In this document: positions 8,794-16,984 of the stretch, one piece after another
Position numbering within the stretch: the stretch's first letter is position 1
Layout: each line of letters opens with the position of its first letter
DNA from: an uncultured Bacillaceae bacterium
Lineage (GTDB): Bacteria; Bacillota; Bacilli; Bacillales; Caldibacillaceae
Reading direction: 5' to 3'
Assembly: GCA_937951955.1 (NCBI GenBank)
Contig: CALGAD010000133.1
Span: 1-52,400, forward strand
Length of the DNA stretch: 52,400 nucleotides
Made by a program: the position numbers and the translations under genes
Notes under the pieces: generated by a model
The model's input: only the letters and a program-made list of their open reading frames with translations
Database searches by the model: none
What the model was told of the DNA's origin: nothing

Positions 8794-8967
8794 TCGCGAA
8801 AGAGGATCATGATTTCGCAAAACTGCCGATTGGATTCGCAAGAGCTGTCGTTGAAATTGCGAAAGGTGTCTCTGGAATCGCGAGACAGCTATTTAAAGTG
8901 CGAAACGAAATTGAGATTTCGCGAAAATATATGGGTTTTTCGCGAAAAAATGCTGTTTATTTCACAA
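8794..8967. repeat. 21-bp phased array of TCGCGA-type elements
   Basis: Eight copies of TCGC(G/A)A or a one- or two-base variant start at 8794, 8815, 8836, 8857, 8878, 8898, 8919 and 8940, with a weak ninth (TCACAA) at 8962. Six of the seven intervals between the eight copies are exactly 21 bases and one is 20. The flanks tend to be T on the left and A on the right (TTTCGCGAAA at full length), so each unit is a small palindrome. The intervening 15 bases are not conserved. Twenty-one bases equal about two helical turns, so all elements face the same side of DNA. The rest of 8613-8793 holds nothing recognisable. Confidence 0.8.
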
Positions 8968-8993
8968 GCAACTTCAGGGAAAACTATATAACA

Positions 8994-9029
8994 AAAAAGA
9001 AGGAAAGAACGGTTGGTGTTCCTTCCTCT
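8994..9029 (-). terminator. Intrinsic terminator of the acyl-CoA synthetase gene
   Basis: Read on the minus strand, a GGAAGGAAC / GTTCTTTCC hairpin is followed by TTCTTTTTT, just past the stop of the minus-strand gene. Confidence 0.75.
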
Positions 9030-11003
9030 TTATTTACTTTGAATTTGTTGAATACTTTCTGGGTTTTGTAAGGTCGAGGTATCGCCGAGCTTCTCGCCTA
9101 AATATGCCGAGCGAACCAAGCGGCGGGCGATTTTTCCGCTTTGGGTTCGCGGGAGGCTGTCGACAAAGAGAATGGCTTTCGGCAAAAATGCTTTTCCGAG
9201 TTTTTCACTGATAATGTCAACCAGTTCTTTCCTTGTTGTCTCTTCGTCCGTTACTTTTTCATGCGGGACAACAAAGATAACAGGAACCTCACCTTTCACT
9301 TCATCTGGTATGCCGATAGCTGCAGATTCTTTGACGATGGGATGGGCGGCTATTGCCGATTCTAAATCAGCAGGACCTAATCTTTTTCCGGCAATATTCA
9401 TCGTATCATCACTGCGCCCTAATATATACCAGAATCCGTCTTCATCAATTTGCGAATAATCGCCATGGTGCCACAAGCCTTCCCATGTCCGCCAATAACT
9501 ATCTAAATATCTTTCTCGATCCTGATAAAAAGAGTACGTCATACCGACGAATGGCCTCGTGATCACTAAATCGCCTACTTCATTTTCCACGACCGGTGAT
9601 CCATCTTGATTGACAACGGCTGCGGCCATTCCCGGAGCCGGTCCATGGAAGGAACAAGGCTTTAAAGGTTTAATAGGTACACAGCTTAAAATGCCTCCCG
9701 ATACTTCGGTACCACCAGAATAATTGATAATTGGGCAGCGGTTTTGTCCCACCTTTTCTAAATACCAGAGCCAGGCTGGTGGATTCCATGGCTCGCCCGT
9801 GGAACCGAGTATCCGTAATGAAGACAGGTCATACTTTGTTTCCGGTGCATCGAGTTTCTTCATTAAAGAACGGATAACCGATGGTGCAACACCGAATATA
9901 TTAATACGATGCTTTTCAATCAATTCCCAGAGGCGATATTCATTCGGGTAATCAGGACTTCCTTCGTACATTACGGCAGTTGCACCGAGGATGGCTGTTC
10001 CGAAAATATGCCACGGTCCCATCATCCAGCCGAGATCGGTTAACCAAAACATGCGGTCGCCTTGTTTCACATCAAAACAAAAGTACATATCGATCGCATT
10101 TTTTAATGGGAAACTATAATGGGTGTGGTTCGTCCCCTTTGGTTTACCAGTTGTTCCTGAAGTGTAGATGATCATAAGAGTTTCATCGGATGCCATCGGC
10201 TCGGTTTCGACAGGCTCCAGGTCAGCTTCCCTTTTTACCAGCTCATCGTAATTAATATCGTGCTCATGATAAGTGACATCAATTGCTTTATTTTCTCTTC
10301 CCAGTCGGTTGATGCAAATCACTTTTTCTAAACTAGGAACTAACTCAACAACTTGGTCAGCTACCTTCTTCATATGAATGATTTTCCCTCTGCGGTAAAA
10401 GCCGTCAGCGGTAAAGAGCCATTTTGCCTTGGCGGCGTTCAGGCGGGTGGCAATGGAATCCGCACCGAAACCGGAAAAACAGGGAATGATAATGGCTCCG
10501 AGCTTGGCACAGGCAAATAGAACCGGTTGAATTTCCGGAATCTGTGGCAGGAATACGCCAACCCCATCCCCTTTTTTAAGACCGAGCTTTTTTAAAGCAC
10601 TGGCAAGACGGTCGGTTTCCTCTTTTAAGCCGCCGAACGTAACCGTTCGGGTAGAACCGTCCTCACCTTCCCAAATTAAAGCGAGGTGATCACTATTTCC
10701 ATTATGGATATGCTTTTCTAAACCATATAAATAAAGGTTCGTCAGTCCCCCTTTAAACCAGCGGGTAAATTCGATGCCTTCACTAAAGTCGGCTATTGTT
10801 TCGTATTTTTTTATCCAGGGGATGTCCAATTCCTCCAAAATTGCCGGATAAAACCAATCTGGATCATCGGCAGCTCGTTTTAACAAGGCATCATAGTCAG
10901 CGATGGAGTGTTTTTGCATAAAATGGGTGATATTAGCTTCTTCAATCAGCTGACTCGAAGGATGCCAGGCAATTTCTCCTTCCAAATGAACCTGATTTTT
11001 CAT
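9030..11003 (-). CDS. AMP-forming acyl-CoA synthetase, acetyl-CoA-synthetase-like
   Basis: The 657-aa protein has the length and architecture of ANL-superfamily acetyl-CoA synthetases, which activate a carboxylate with ATP and then form the CoA thioester. Visible motifs are the phosphate-binding TSGTTGKPKG (281-290), YSGGTE (428-433), the HGDYSQIDEDGFWYILGRSDD hinge region near 515-535 and the C-terminal PRTQSGKI with catalytic Lys624. The ATG at 11003 lies 8 bases after AAAGGAGAG; the upstream extension is hydrophobic and unlikely to be translated. The hinge continues RLGPADLE where true acetyl-CoA synthetases usually have RLGTAEIE, so propionate, butyrate or acetoacetate are possible substrates. 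A broken short-chain fatty acid transporter gene lies 1.3 kb away. Confidence 0.85.
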   Translation of the reverse strand: MKNQVHLEGEIAWHPSSQLIEEANITHFMQKHSIADYDALLKRAADDPDWFYPAILEELDIPWIKKYETIADFSEGIEFTRWFKGGLTNLYLYGLEKHIHNGNSDHLALIWEGEDGSTRTVTFGGLKEETDRLASALKKLGLKKGDGVGVFLPQIPEIQPVLFACAKLGAIIIPCFSGFGADSIATRLNAAKAKWLFTADGFYRRGKIIHMKKVADQVVELVPSLEKVICINRLGRENKAIDVTYHEHDINYDELVKREADLEPVETEPMASDETLMIIYTSGTTGKPKGTNHTHYSFPLKNAIDMYFCFDVKQGDRMFWLTDLGWMMGPWHIFGTAILGATAVMYEGSPDYPNEYRLWELIEKHRINIFGVAPSVIRSLMKKLDAPETKYDLSSLRILGSTGEPWNPPAWLWYLEKVGQNRCPIINYSGGTEVSGGILSCVPIKPLKPCSFHGPAPGMAAAVVNQDGSPVVENEVGDLVITRPFVGMTYSFYQDRERYLDSYWRTWEGLWHHGDYSQIDEDGFWYILGRSDDTMNIAGKRLGPADLESAIAAHPIVKESAAIGIPDEVKGEVPVIFVVPHEKVTDEETTRKELVDIISEKLGKAFLPKAILFVDSLPRTQSGKIARRLVRSAYLGEKLGDTSTLQNPESIQQIQSK

Positions 11004-11136
11004 CTGGAAATCTCTCCTTTGACATAAATTCAGAAAATTGATATGTTTACAAAAACATAATATGATAAATATAATTGCTAGCCAACTATTTTGATTGGCG
11101 TTGTACGACATTCACATAAAAGCGAAGGTGAGTCGT

Positions 11137-12069
11137 GTGCAAAGGAAGCGGTCCCTTCTGAAAAATCGATTCGTCTTATGGATGTTAATTTTTTTAATTA
11201 CGTTTATTTGGGGCTATGCCTGGGTCATTATGAAAGCATCCCTGGATTATATGGGGCCATTTACCTTTTCATCACTACGTTTTCTCACCGGTTCAATCAC
11301 AATGATCATCATTGTTGTTCTTCTAAGATTAGGTGTACCGCCCCGGCGCTACTGGGGACATCTTGCCGTAATTGGCTTTCTTCAAACCGCAGTTGTTTTT
11401 CTCCTCGTCATGTTTGCCCTTCGTTTTGTCGATGCCGGGAAGTCTTCGGTTCTTTTATATTCCATGCCGATGTGGAGTAGTTTGCTAGCGGCCAGGTTTT
11501 TAGGTGAAAAATTAACACTTTCGAAAATAATTGGTTTAGTGATGGGTGTTATCGGTTTAATTGTTATTGTTGGCTGGGATTTCATCAATTTTAATCAGCC
11601 CGGTGTGATTATTAGCGAGATTTTAATTATTATCGCTGCGATAGCCTGGGGGATATCGAATGTGTATTACCGCAAATTCGTAAACGATCTCCCCCAGGTG
11701 CAAGTCTCTGCTTGCCAGATGCTTTTCGGTACACTCGTTATCGTACTTACCACGGTCATCATGGAATGGCAAGAGCCCGTTATATGGAATATACAAAGTA
11801 TTTATTACATATTGTTTACCGGAATTTTTGCATCGGCCTTTTGTTTTACCCTCTGGTTTGTGGTTATGAGTGAAATCGATATGGCGACAGCAACAATTTC
11901 CACCATGCTCGTTCCCGTATTTGGTCTCATTTTAAGTCAGCTCATTCTTGCTGAAAAAATGACTGCCAGTGTTCTCTTAGGTTCCGGACTGATCATTTTT
12001 GGTATTATTATAGCAACGAGTAAATCCACATCACTTAAAAAAATGGATCGTCTGGATCGGGAGTTGTAG
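11137..12069 (+). CDS. EamA-family (DMT) transporter
   Basis: The 310-aa protein has ten predicted membrane helices in two EamA repeats, the hallmark of drug/metabolite exporters of the RhaT/YdcZ kind. The first repeat starts with FLITFIWGYAWVIMK and the second with IIIAAIAWGISNVYYRK, each having the conserved W-G-x motif in its first helix. It ends in a short basic tail. GTG at 11137 has GAAGGTGAG upstream and starts right before the first helix; an open extension to 11095 has no ribosome binding site. It is divergent from the acyl-CoA synthetase, with a shared 133-base control region. The substrate cannot be read from the sequence; amino acids or related metabolites are typical. Confidence 0.85.
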   Translation: MQRKRSLLKNRFVLWMLIFLITFIWGYAWVIMKASLDYMGPFTFSSLRFLTGSITMIIIVVLLRLGVPPRRYWGHLAVIGFLQTAVVFLLVMFALRFVDAGKSSVLLYSMPMWSSLLAARFLGEKLTLSKIIGLVMGVIGLIVIVGWDFINFNQPGVIISEILIIIAAIAWGISNVYYRKFVNDLPQVQVSACQMLFGTLVIVLTTVIMEWQEPVIWNIQSIYYILFTGIFASAFCFTLWFVVMSEIDMATATISTMLVPVFGLILSQLILAEKMTASVLLGSGLIIFGIIIATSKSTSLKKMDRLDREL

Positions 12070-12289
12070 GTGCTCGCTTTAATAGTTTTTCTCTTAATAA
12101 TTGTCTTTAAATGATATTAGCACCATCAAATTTTGCTTAAACATTAGGTGCAACGTAAGAAAACTATCAAAGAAAATTATTGATGATATGGGATTCTATC
12201 TTTTCATATATTTTGCTAAGCCGTTTTCGCTGTATTAAATAAGAGTGTTTTGTTATAGGAATTAGATAATGTGTTTAGTCTTTCAATTT

Positions 12290-13608
12290 TTAAAACAGAA
12301 AAAAGCCTATGGTTATCGGAATTAAGCTAAAAAATAAAATCATTACACAAAAGCCCATAATATCGCGAATTTGAAGACCGGCAATAGCTAATGCAGGCAG
12401 CGCCCAGAATGGTTGAATCATATTCGTCCAGGCATCACCCCAGGCCACGCCCATGGCCGTTTTCGCTACATCTGCATTGATCGTTAAAGCGGCATCAATC
12501 ATAATCGGTCCCTGAACAGCCCACTGTCCGCCACCGGATGGAACAAAAATATTGATGATTCCACCGCTAATAAAGGAAATATACGGGAGTGTATATTCAT
12601 TCGCAAAAGTTAGGAACCATAAGGAGATTTGTTCCGACAGCCCCGAGTACGTTACCATTCCCATAATTCCTGCATAAAGCGGGAACTGGATGATAATGCT
12701 GCCGGCATTTTTGACACCAGTGGCAACCGTATTTAAAAATTGTCGTGGTGTTTTATGAAGGATAATTCCTAAAAATAAGATTGTAAAGTTGACAATATTA
12801 ATATTTAAATCAAAACCGCGCGTTGCAAAGTAGTATACGATGTAAGCGAGCCCCATAAAGCCGATTAAAAAGGAAACCAATTTACTATTTTCTAACTTTT
12901 CAGCGGGAGTCTTCGGGGTTGCGAAACTTGCGCTTACTTCATCCTCCGGTACCACCCACTTCGAACGGTCTTCCTGTTGTTTTTTATCTTTTGGCATTAG
13001 AAACCGATTAAATATTGGTAAGGTAACGACAAGGGCAACTACGATAAAAACATTTGTCGGACTGAAAAGGGTTTCATTTACGGGTATAATCCCCATTTTT
13101 TTTCTAAAAAGTGCCCTGGTGTGGCAATCGTCAAGGGAATTGATCCGGAAAGCCCTCCGTGCCACACTAAAAAGCCACTGTATGCCCCCGCAACTAATAT
13201 TCGATAGTCCGCATCGGGAACTTGTCGGGCAACGTGAATGGCAAACAAGGCACCGACAACAAGCCCAAATCCGTAATTAATTAAACAAGCAATTGCCGCT
13301 ACAAAAGTGACGAGCATAACAGCCTGTCTCGGGGTTTTAGCCAGTCGACTTAATTTAGTGAGGAAGTTTTTCACTAAGGCTGTATTCGCCAGGACATATC
13401 CGGTAATCACGACTAGAGCCATTTGCATCGTAAACGCTAACAAATCCCAAAATCCGTCTCCCCAATGGACGAGCATGTCGACAGGACCGTTATCCGTGAA
13501 TAGGATTCCGAGGATGAAGACAAAAAAGGTAAGGATAATAGCAAAAAGATACGCATCGGGCAGGTAACGCTGCACAAGCCGGTCAAAGAAATTCGTTAAA
13601 AATCCCAT
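12290..13608 (-). pseudogene. AtoE-type short-chain fatty acid transporter with a -1 frameshift at an A8 tract
   Basis: Two overlapping frames together make one protein of about 439 aa, the length of E. coli AtoE (SCFA_trans family). The first part (from ATG 13608, behind GGGAGGG) covers the N-terminal helices to PGHFLEKK. The second begins KMGIIPVNETLFSP and runs to the normal C-terminus. The switch occurs at eight T on the plus strand (13096-13103), that is AAAAAAAA in the mRNA. One missing A explains it exactly. The family imports short-chain fatty acids such as acetoacetate or butyrate, which fits the nearby acyl-CoA synthetase. It may be a true pseudogene, a homopolymer sequencing error, or slippage-expressed. 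No terminator was seen after it. Confidence 0.8.
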
Positions 13609-13897
13609 ACTTTCCCTCCCATCATAAATCTTTAATAATATTAATATATTCAGAATTTAAATTCAATATTTATCCAGGTGCAATTCGTTATGTAATTGAA
13701 TAATAGATTCGTTCACTATTAATTTTTTGTTTTTGATAATGAGCATTCAAGTTTCGTAAAAATTGACGGATAAAAATCTATTTTCAATCGTTGAAATAAA
13801 TAATGATAAGGTTTTCTCTTTTGGGAATCGATTTTTCGAAATCGGGTACGCATTGTTCAGGAATGGAGCATTTTTCTAGCAATGGTAATAGAAGTTT
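13609..13897. other. Intergenic region between AtoE-like and DUF4317 genes
   Basis: AT-rich and without a credible gene. It should hold the leftward promoter of the AtoE-like gene, but no clear pair of boxes was found. Confidence 0.4.
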
Positions 13898-13927
13898 TTT
13901 ACAAATTTCTCTTTCCCGCGGTATAAT
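13898..13927 (+). promoter_or_regulatory. Sigma-A promoter of the DUF4317 gene
   Basis: TTTACA at 13898-13903 and a perfect TATAAT at 13922-13927 are 18 bases apart. Transcription would start near 13934, giving a very short leader before the ATG at 13948. Confidence 0.7.
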
Positions 13928-13947
13928 CGGAAAGGGGAGTTGAGACG

Positions 13948-15114
13948 ATGAATAAAAAAGAAATAGCTTATATTCGCAACCAATTTAAATTGAATAATGA
14001 ACGAATGAAAATTCATGATATATTCAATGTATATGTGAAGAAGGAAACAAGTGAAATATATCATGAAGTGTGTCAATCTTTTGCCCTGCTGGAACAGGAG
14101 ACACAGGAATTATTTTTAACGAACTTCAAAAAAGTGCTTCCTGGTAGTTTGGATACAAAATTATTTGAATTGAAATTTCGCTATGGTGTGGAAGATAGTA
14201 CGCAAAGTATTCTTTATGAGGCATTAGAAACAGACGCTGCAGAAGATTGGAAAGAATCGATGATGCAGATCGTCGAAAAAATGGTGCGCCAAACAGTGTA
14301 CGAGTTTGATACCGTCATCACCTTTATTCGTGGCGAATTGCGGAAGCCGGTGCAAAAACGCAATCCGGAAACGGAAGAAGGCGGCATGGATTCCACATAT
14401 TCCAGCCCCTTTATTCTATGTAGTGTAAATAAAATTGAACAACCGAAGAAGGCTTTATTTTTTGACTATGTAGAAAAAGAATTTAAATCCAGTAACATCC
14501 TTGATCCGATTATCAATTTGAATAAACCTTTAACGGGATTTTTCTTTCCGGCTATCAATAATCATGGAGCTGATGTGAACCATATTTTATATTACACGGG
14601 AAAAACGAATCAGCCAGACTATGAGTTTATTGAAGACGTTTTACATTGTGAGGAGATTATGACCGCCCAGGATGATAAGGACTGTTTTGATTTCATACTT
14701 CAACAAGTTGTCGGCGATGAAGTGGAATCTACGATTATAGCTAATGTTTATCAAGAAATTGACCAGATCGTGCAGGAAAATGAGGAAGATGAAGAAGATG
14801 ATTCACAACCGATGTTAGACAGTCAAGATATCGAGCGAATCTTGACAGTGAGTGGAGTGGAAAATGTCAATAAAGATAAAGTAGAACATGCTTTAAAAAC
14901 TGTACTGGACGATGAGAAATATGAATTCAAAGCGAACAATATTATGCCGAAAACGATTAAAATAGAAACAAAAGTGGCCAATTTGACACTTAAGCCAAAA
15001 GATTTGCAGTATGTCAAATATATTACATTTCAAGGAAAACGCTGTATATTAATTGAAATTGAAGATGATGTTGTGTTAGAAGGATTTCGTCTGGAAGCCG
15101 CGGAATTTAACTAA
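13948..15114 (+). CDS. DUF4317 family protein
   Basis: The 388-aa soluble protein begins MNKKEIAYIRNQFKLNNERM and matches the DUF4317 family of Firmicutes over its full length. It has no signal peptide or membrane helix. An acidic stretch lies near residues 274-286 (NEEDEEDD), followed by a C-terminal domain of about 100 residues. A ribosome binding site (GGGGAG) precedes the ATG, and a good sigma-A promoter lies directly upstream. It is monocistronic. The biochemical role of the family is not known to me. Confidence 0.85.
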   Translation: MNKKEIAYIRNQFKLNNERMKIHDIFNVYVKKETSEIYHEVCQSFALLEQETQELFLTNFKKVLPGSLDTKLFELKFRYGVEDSTQSILYEALETDAAEDWKESMMQIVEKMVRQTVYEFDTVITFIRGELRKPVQKRNPETEEGGMDSTYSSPFILCSVNKIEQPKKALFFDYVEKEFKSSNILDPIINLNKPLTGFFFPAINNHGADVNHILYYTGKTNQPDYEFIEDVLHCEEIMTAQDDKDCFDFILQQVVGDEVESTIIANVYQEIDQIVQENEEDEEDDSQPMLDSQDIERILTVSGVENVNKDKVEHALKTVLDDEKYEFKANNIMPKTIKIETKVANLTLKPKDLQYVKYITFQGKRCILIEIEDDVVLEGFRLEAAEFN

Positions 15115-15235
15115 TGAATTGAAAAGCAATAGTTAATTCCTACAACTTCTTTTTAGTTGCTCAATTTTTATAGATAAAGAAAGAATGTGTATAAAAATCC
15201 GATAGTTTTTTATAAGCATCAAAGAATAATTAAAG

Positions 15236-15355
15236 ACTCTTCCGAAATCTTCTTGCGGATTATGGTTGACTTATAATATGTATGGTTAGAAAAAATTCGT
15301 TATTAATTTCTCGATGTTCCAGAAGAAGGTTACCATACGGAAGAGTTTTCTTTTT
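15236..15355 (+). terminator. Long-range hairpin terminator, possibly a structured RNA
   Basis: ACTCTTCCG at 15236-15244 is exactly complementary to CGGAAGAGT at 15338-15346, which runs into TTTTCTTTTT. The 93 bases between contain further complementary pairs (TCTTCTT with AGAAGAAG; ATGGT with ACCAT) that cannot all form together with nested geometry. The rest of 15115-15609 shows no gene. Confidence 0.5.
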
Positions 15356-15609
15356 CACCAATCACCGGGATGGGAATTTATGTAGGATAATGGATTGGGG
15401 TTAGGGAGATGGATCATCTACTTGAAAATATGCCTATATTTATTGTGGGGTATGTGCAGGTATAATTATAAAAAGAGATGTTCAGAAAATAACAATCTAT
15501 TATCTACAAATTTATATTGATACATGTTTAATCTTGAGCAAACAATCACTGCTCATTAAACAAGTTACACAGCCATGTTCGATTATTGATCTGTAAGGAA
15601 GATGCGTGA

Positions 15610-15909
15610 ATGATTCAACTTAGCGATGTTATTAATGACTTTTACAAAATGTTACAAACGTATCCAGATGATCAAAAGTATGCCTTAAGATTTTATTCGT
15701 TCTTTAAAGCCATGCGGTTTGTAAACGATGAATATATCCCATTTCTGGAAATGGGTTCCATCCTTAAACATAAAAAACCGACAATCTTTTATGAATTGAA
15801 AAGATCGTTTAATAGAAATTTCATCATTGAAGTGATAACAACAGCCACTATGGATTATGATGATGCGCAAAAGAGAATTGATACGATTCTTTCACAACGA
15901 AAGAAATAA
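15610..15909 (+). CDS. Small soluble protein of unknown function
   Basis: The 99-aa protein is charged and mostly helical, without signal peptide or membrane segment. It begins MIQLSDVINDFYKML and ends in a basic tail. I do not recognise a family. Support for coding is a good ATG behind GGAAGATG-type purines, an even amino acid composition and an intrinsic terminator immediately after the stop. It stands alone, with 495 non-coding bases before it, and converges with the DUF2225 gene. Confidence 0.65.
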   Translation: MIQLSDVINDFYKMLQTYPDDQKYALRFYSFFKAMRFVNDEYIPFLEMGSILKHKKPTIFYELKRSFNRNFIIEVITTATMDYDDAQKRIDTILSQRKK

Positions 15910-15910
15910 A

Positions 15911-15940
15911 AGCCCTCGTTCGATGAACCGGGGCTATTTT
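15911..15940. terminator. Intrinsic terminator between convergent genes
   Basis: AGCCC (15911-15915) and GTTC (15918-15921) pair with GAAC (15925-15928) and GGGCT (15931-15935), followed by ATTTTA. It serves the plus-strand gene and possibly the facing DUF2225 gene. Confidence 0.7.
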
Positions 15941-15957
15941 ACTGTACTACTTTATCT

Positions 15958-16644
15958 TTATTTTTTGTTATGCTGTTTTTTATAATAGTTCCAGGATTCT
16001 GCCGCCCGTTGACGGATATCCGGAGGAACGGATTGATCCGCCAGTAACATGCTGAACACTTTAGAAGCTTTATGATAATCGTCGAGACGGGTATAGAGAT
16101 CACCAAGTAAAAACAATAGTTTGTGCTCATTCATGATATCCTCGGAGTTTCCTTTTGCATAGGCCTTTTCATAAAAGCGCAATGCGATTTCCAGATACCG
16201 TTTTTCTTGCTCCGTTTTCTCTTGATAACGATATAGCCAGGCAATGCGTAAAAATAAATTTCCAGTAATAATTGGATCTTCCTTAACTAGATAGGAAGTG
16301 TACGCTGTCCATTTGTACGCCTGTAAGGCATGGTGGATTTCCCGTTTTTGGCAGAGGTCCGGAACGAAAGGGAGTTTTTCAAAATATTCTTTTTCAATGA
16401 TTTCTTTCTTTCGAGGAGTTAACTTGCTGAAAGATTGGGTAAAAGCAAAGCCACAATGTGGACAAACAAAGGCATCATAAAACAGCGGGTTTTCTCCTGA
16501 ATAATATGTGCAGTAATCACGATCTTGTTTAATGACTCTTGTCGAACTCGAGCGCACCTGTTTACTCGTAAACTCTTTTTCGCAGCATAAACATACGATT
16601 TTTTTATCGTATAAAGGGTTTAAAGGCCTGGATGACAGCTTCAT
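15958..16644 (-). CDS. DUF2225 zinc-finger/TPR-like protein
   Basis: The 228-aa protein matches DUF2225. A zinc-binding module has Cys18 and Cys21 and a second pair Cys61-P-H-Cys64 in the form FVCPHCGFAF. The helical remainder has TPR-like repeats, for example IAWLYRYQEKTEQEKRYLE and LFLLGDLYTRLDDYHKASKV. Family members are widespread in Bacillus with unknown function; the fold suggests a protein-binding scaffold. The ATG at 16644 has AGGTG upstream on the minus strand. It is monocistronic. Confidence 0.85.
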   Translation of the reverse strand: MKLSSRPLNPLYDKKIVCLCCEKEFTSKQVRSSSTRVIKQDRDYCTYYSGENPLFYDAFVCPHCGFAFTQSFSKLTPRKKEIIEKEYFEKLPFVPDLCQKREIHHALQAYKWTAYTSYLVKEDPIITGNLFLRIAWLYRYQEKTEQEKRYLEIALRFYEKAYAKGNSEDIMNEHKLLFLLGDLYTRLDDYHKASKVFSMLLADQSVPPDIRQRAAESWNYYKKQHNKK

Positions 16645-16931
16645 TCACCTCTCAAATTATCAATTTTTGCACACACTTTGTGAAGAAAATTACAATTTAA
16701 GTATACCGTAGTTTCTGCGCTAACTGTCAATAGAGCTAGCATGGCTCCTTATTCCTATTTATCTAGGAAATGAGTAGCAAAATAGTCAAGGGATATTCTG
16801 GTCCCACTTTGCGAAGATTACAAATGGATAACATGACGAACTCCAGAAATATAGATCGAAGTGAAATTGTGTCTGGAAGAGAATTTGAGTTCAGTTTATA
16901 TAGAACGAAAGGAGTTATGGTACAAAGGATA
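16645..16931. other. Intergenic region between DUF2225 and symporter genes
   Basis: No gene is supported. The leftward promoter of the DUF2225 gene should lie near 16670-16720. A plus-strand frame from 16770 mainly shadows the symporter gene and is not believed. Confidence 0.4.
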
Positions 16932-16964
16932 CAAAGAAAAAGCGACACATGTCCTGTGTCGCTT
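16932..16964 (-). terminator. Intrinsic terminator of the symporter gene
   Basis: A perfect 10-base inverted repeat (AAGCGACACA at 16940-16949, TGTGTCGCTT at 16955-16964) is followed on the minus strand by TTTCTTTG. Confidence 0.85.
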
Positions 16965-16984
16965 ATAAATTTGAAAAGCTCTCG

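Noticed and set aside
8794..8967. CRISPR-like array
   Set aside because: The repeated element is only 6-10 bases and spacers are 15 bases; no cas genes are nearby.
8781..9071. A 96-codon plus-strand frame with heptapeptide repeats (FAK/FAR/IAK every seven residues)
   Set aside because: The periodicity follows from the 21-base TCGCGA array. The repeat DNA is palindromic, there is no ribosome binding site at the start and the frame runs into the minus-strand gene's terminator, so a DNA-level repeat is the simpler explanation.
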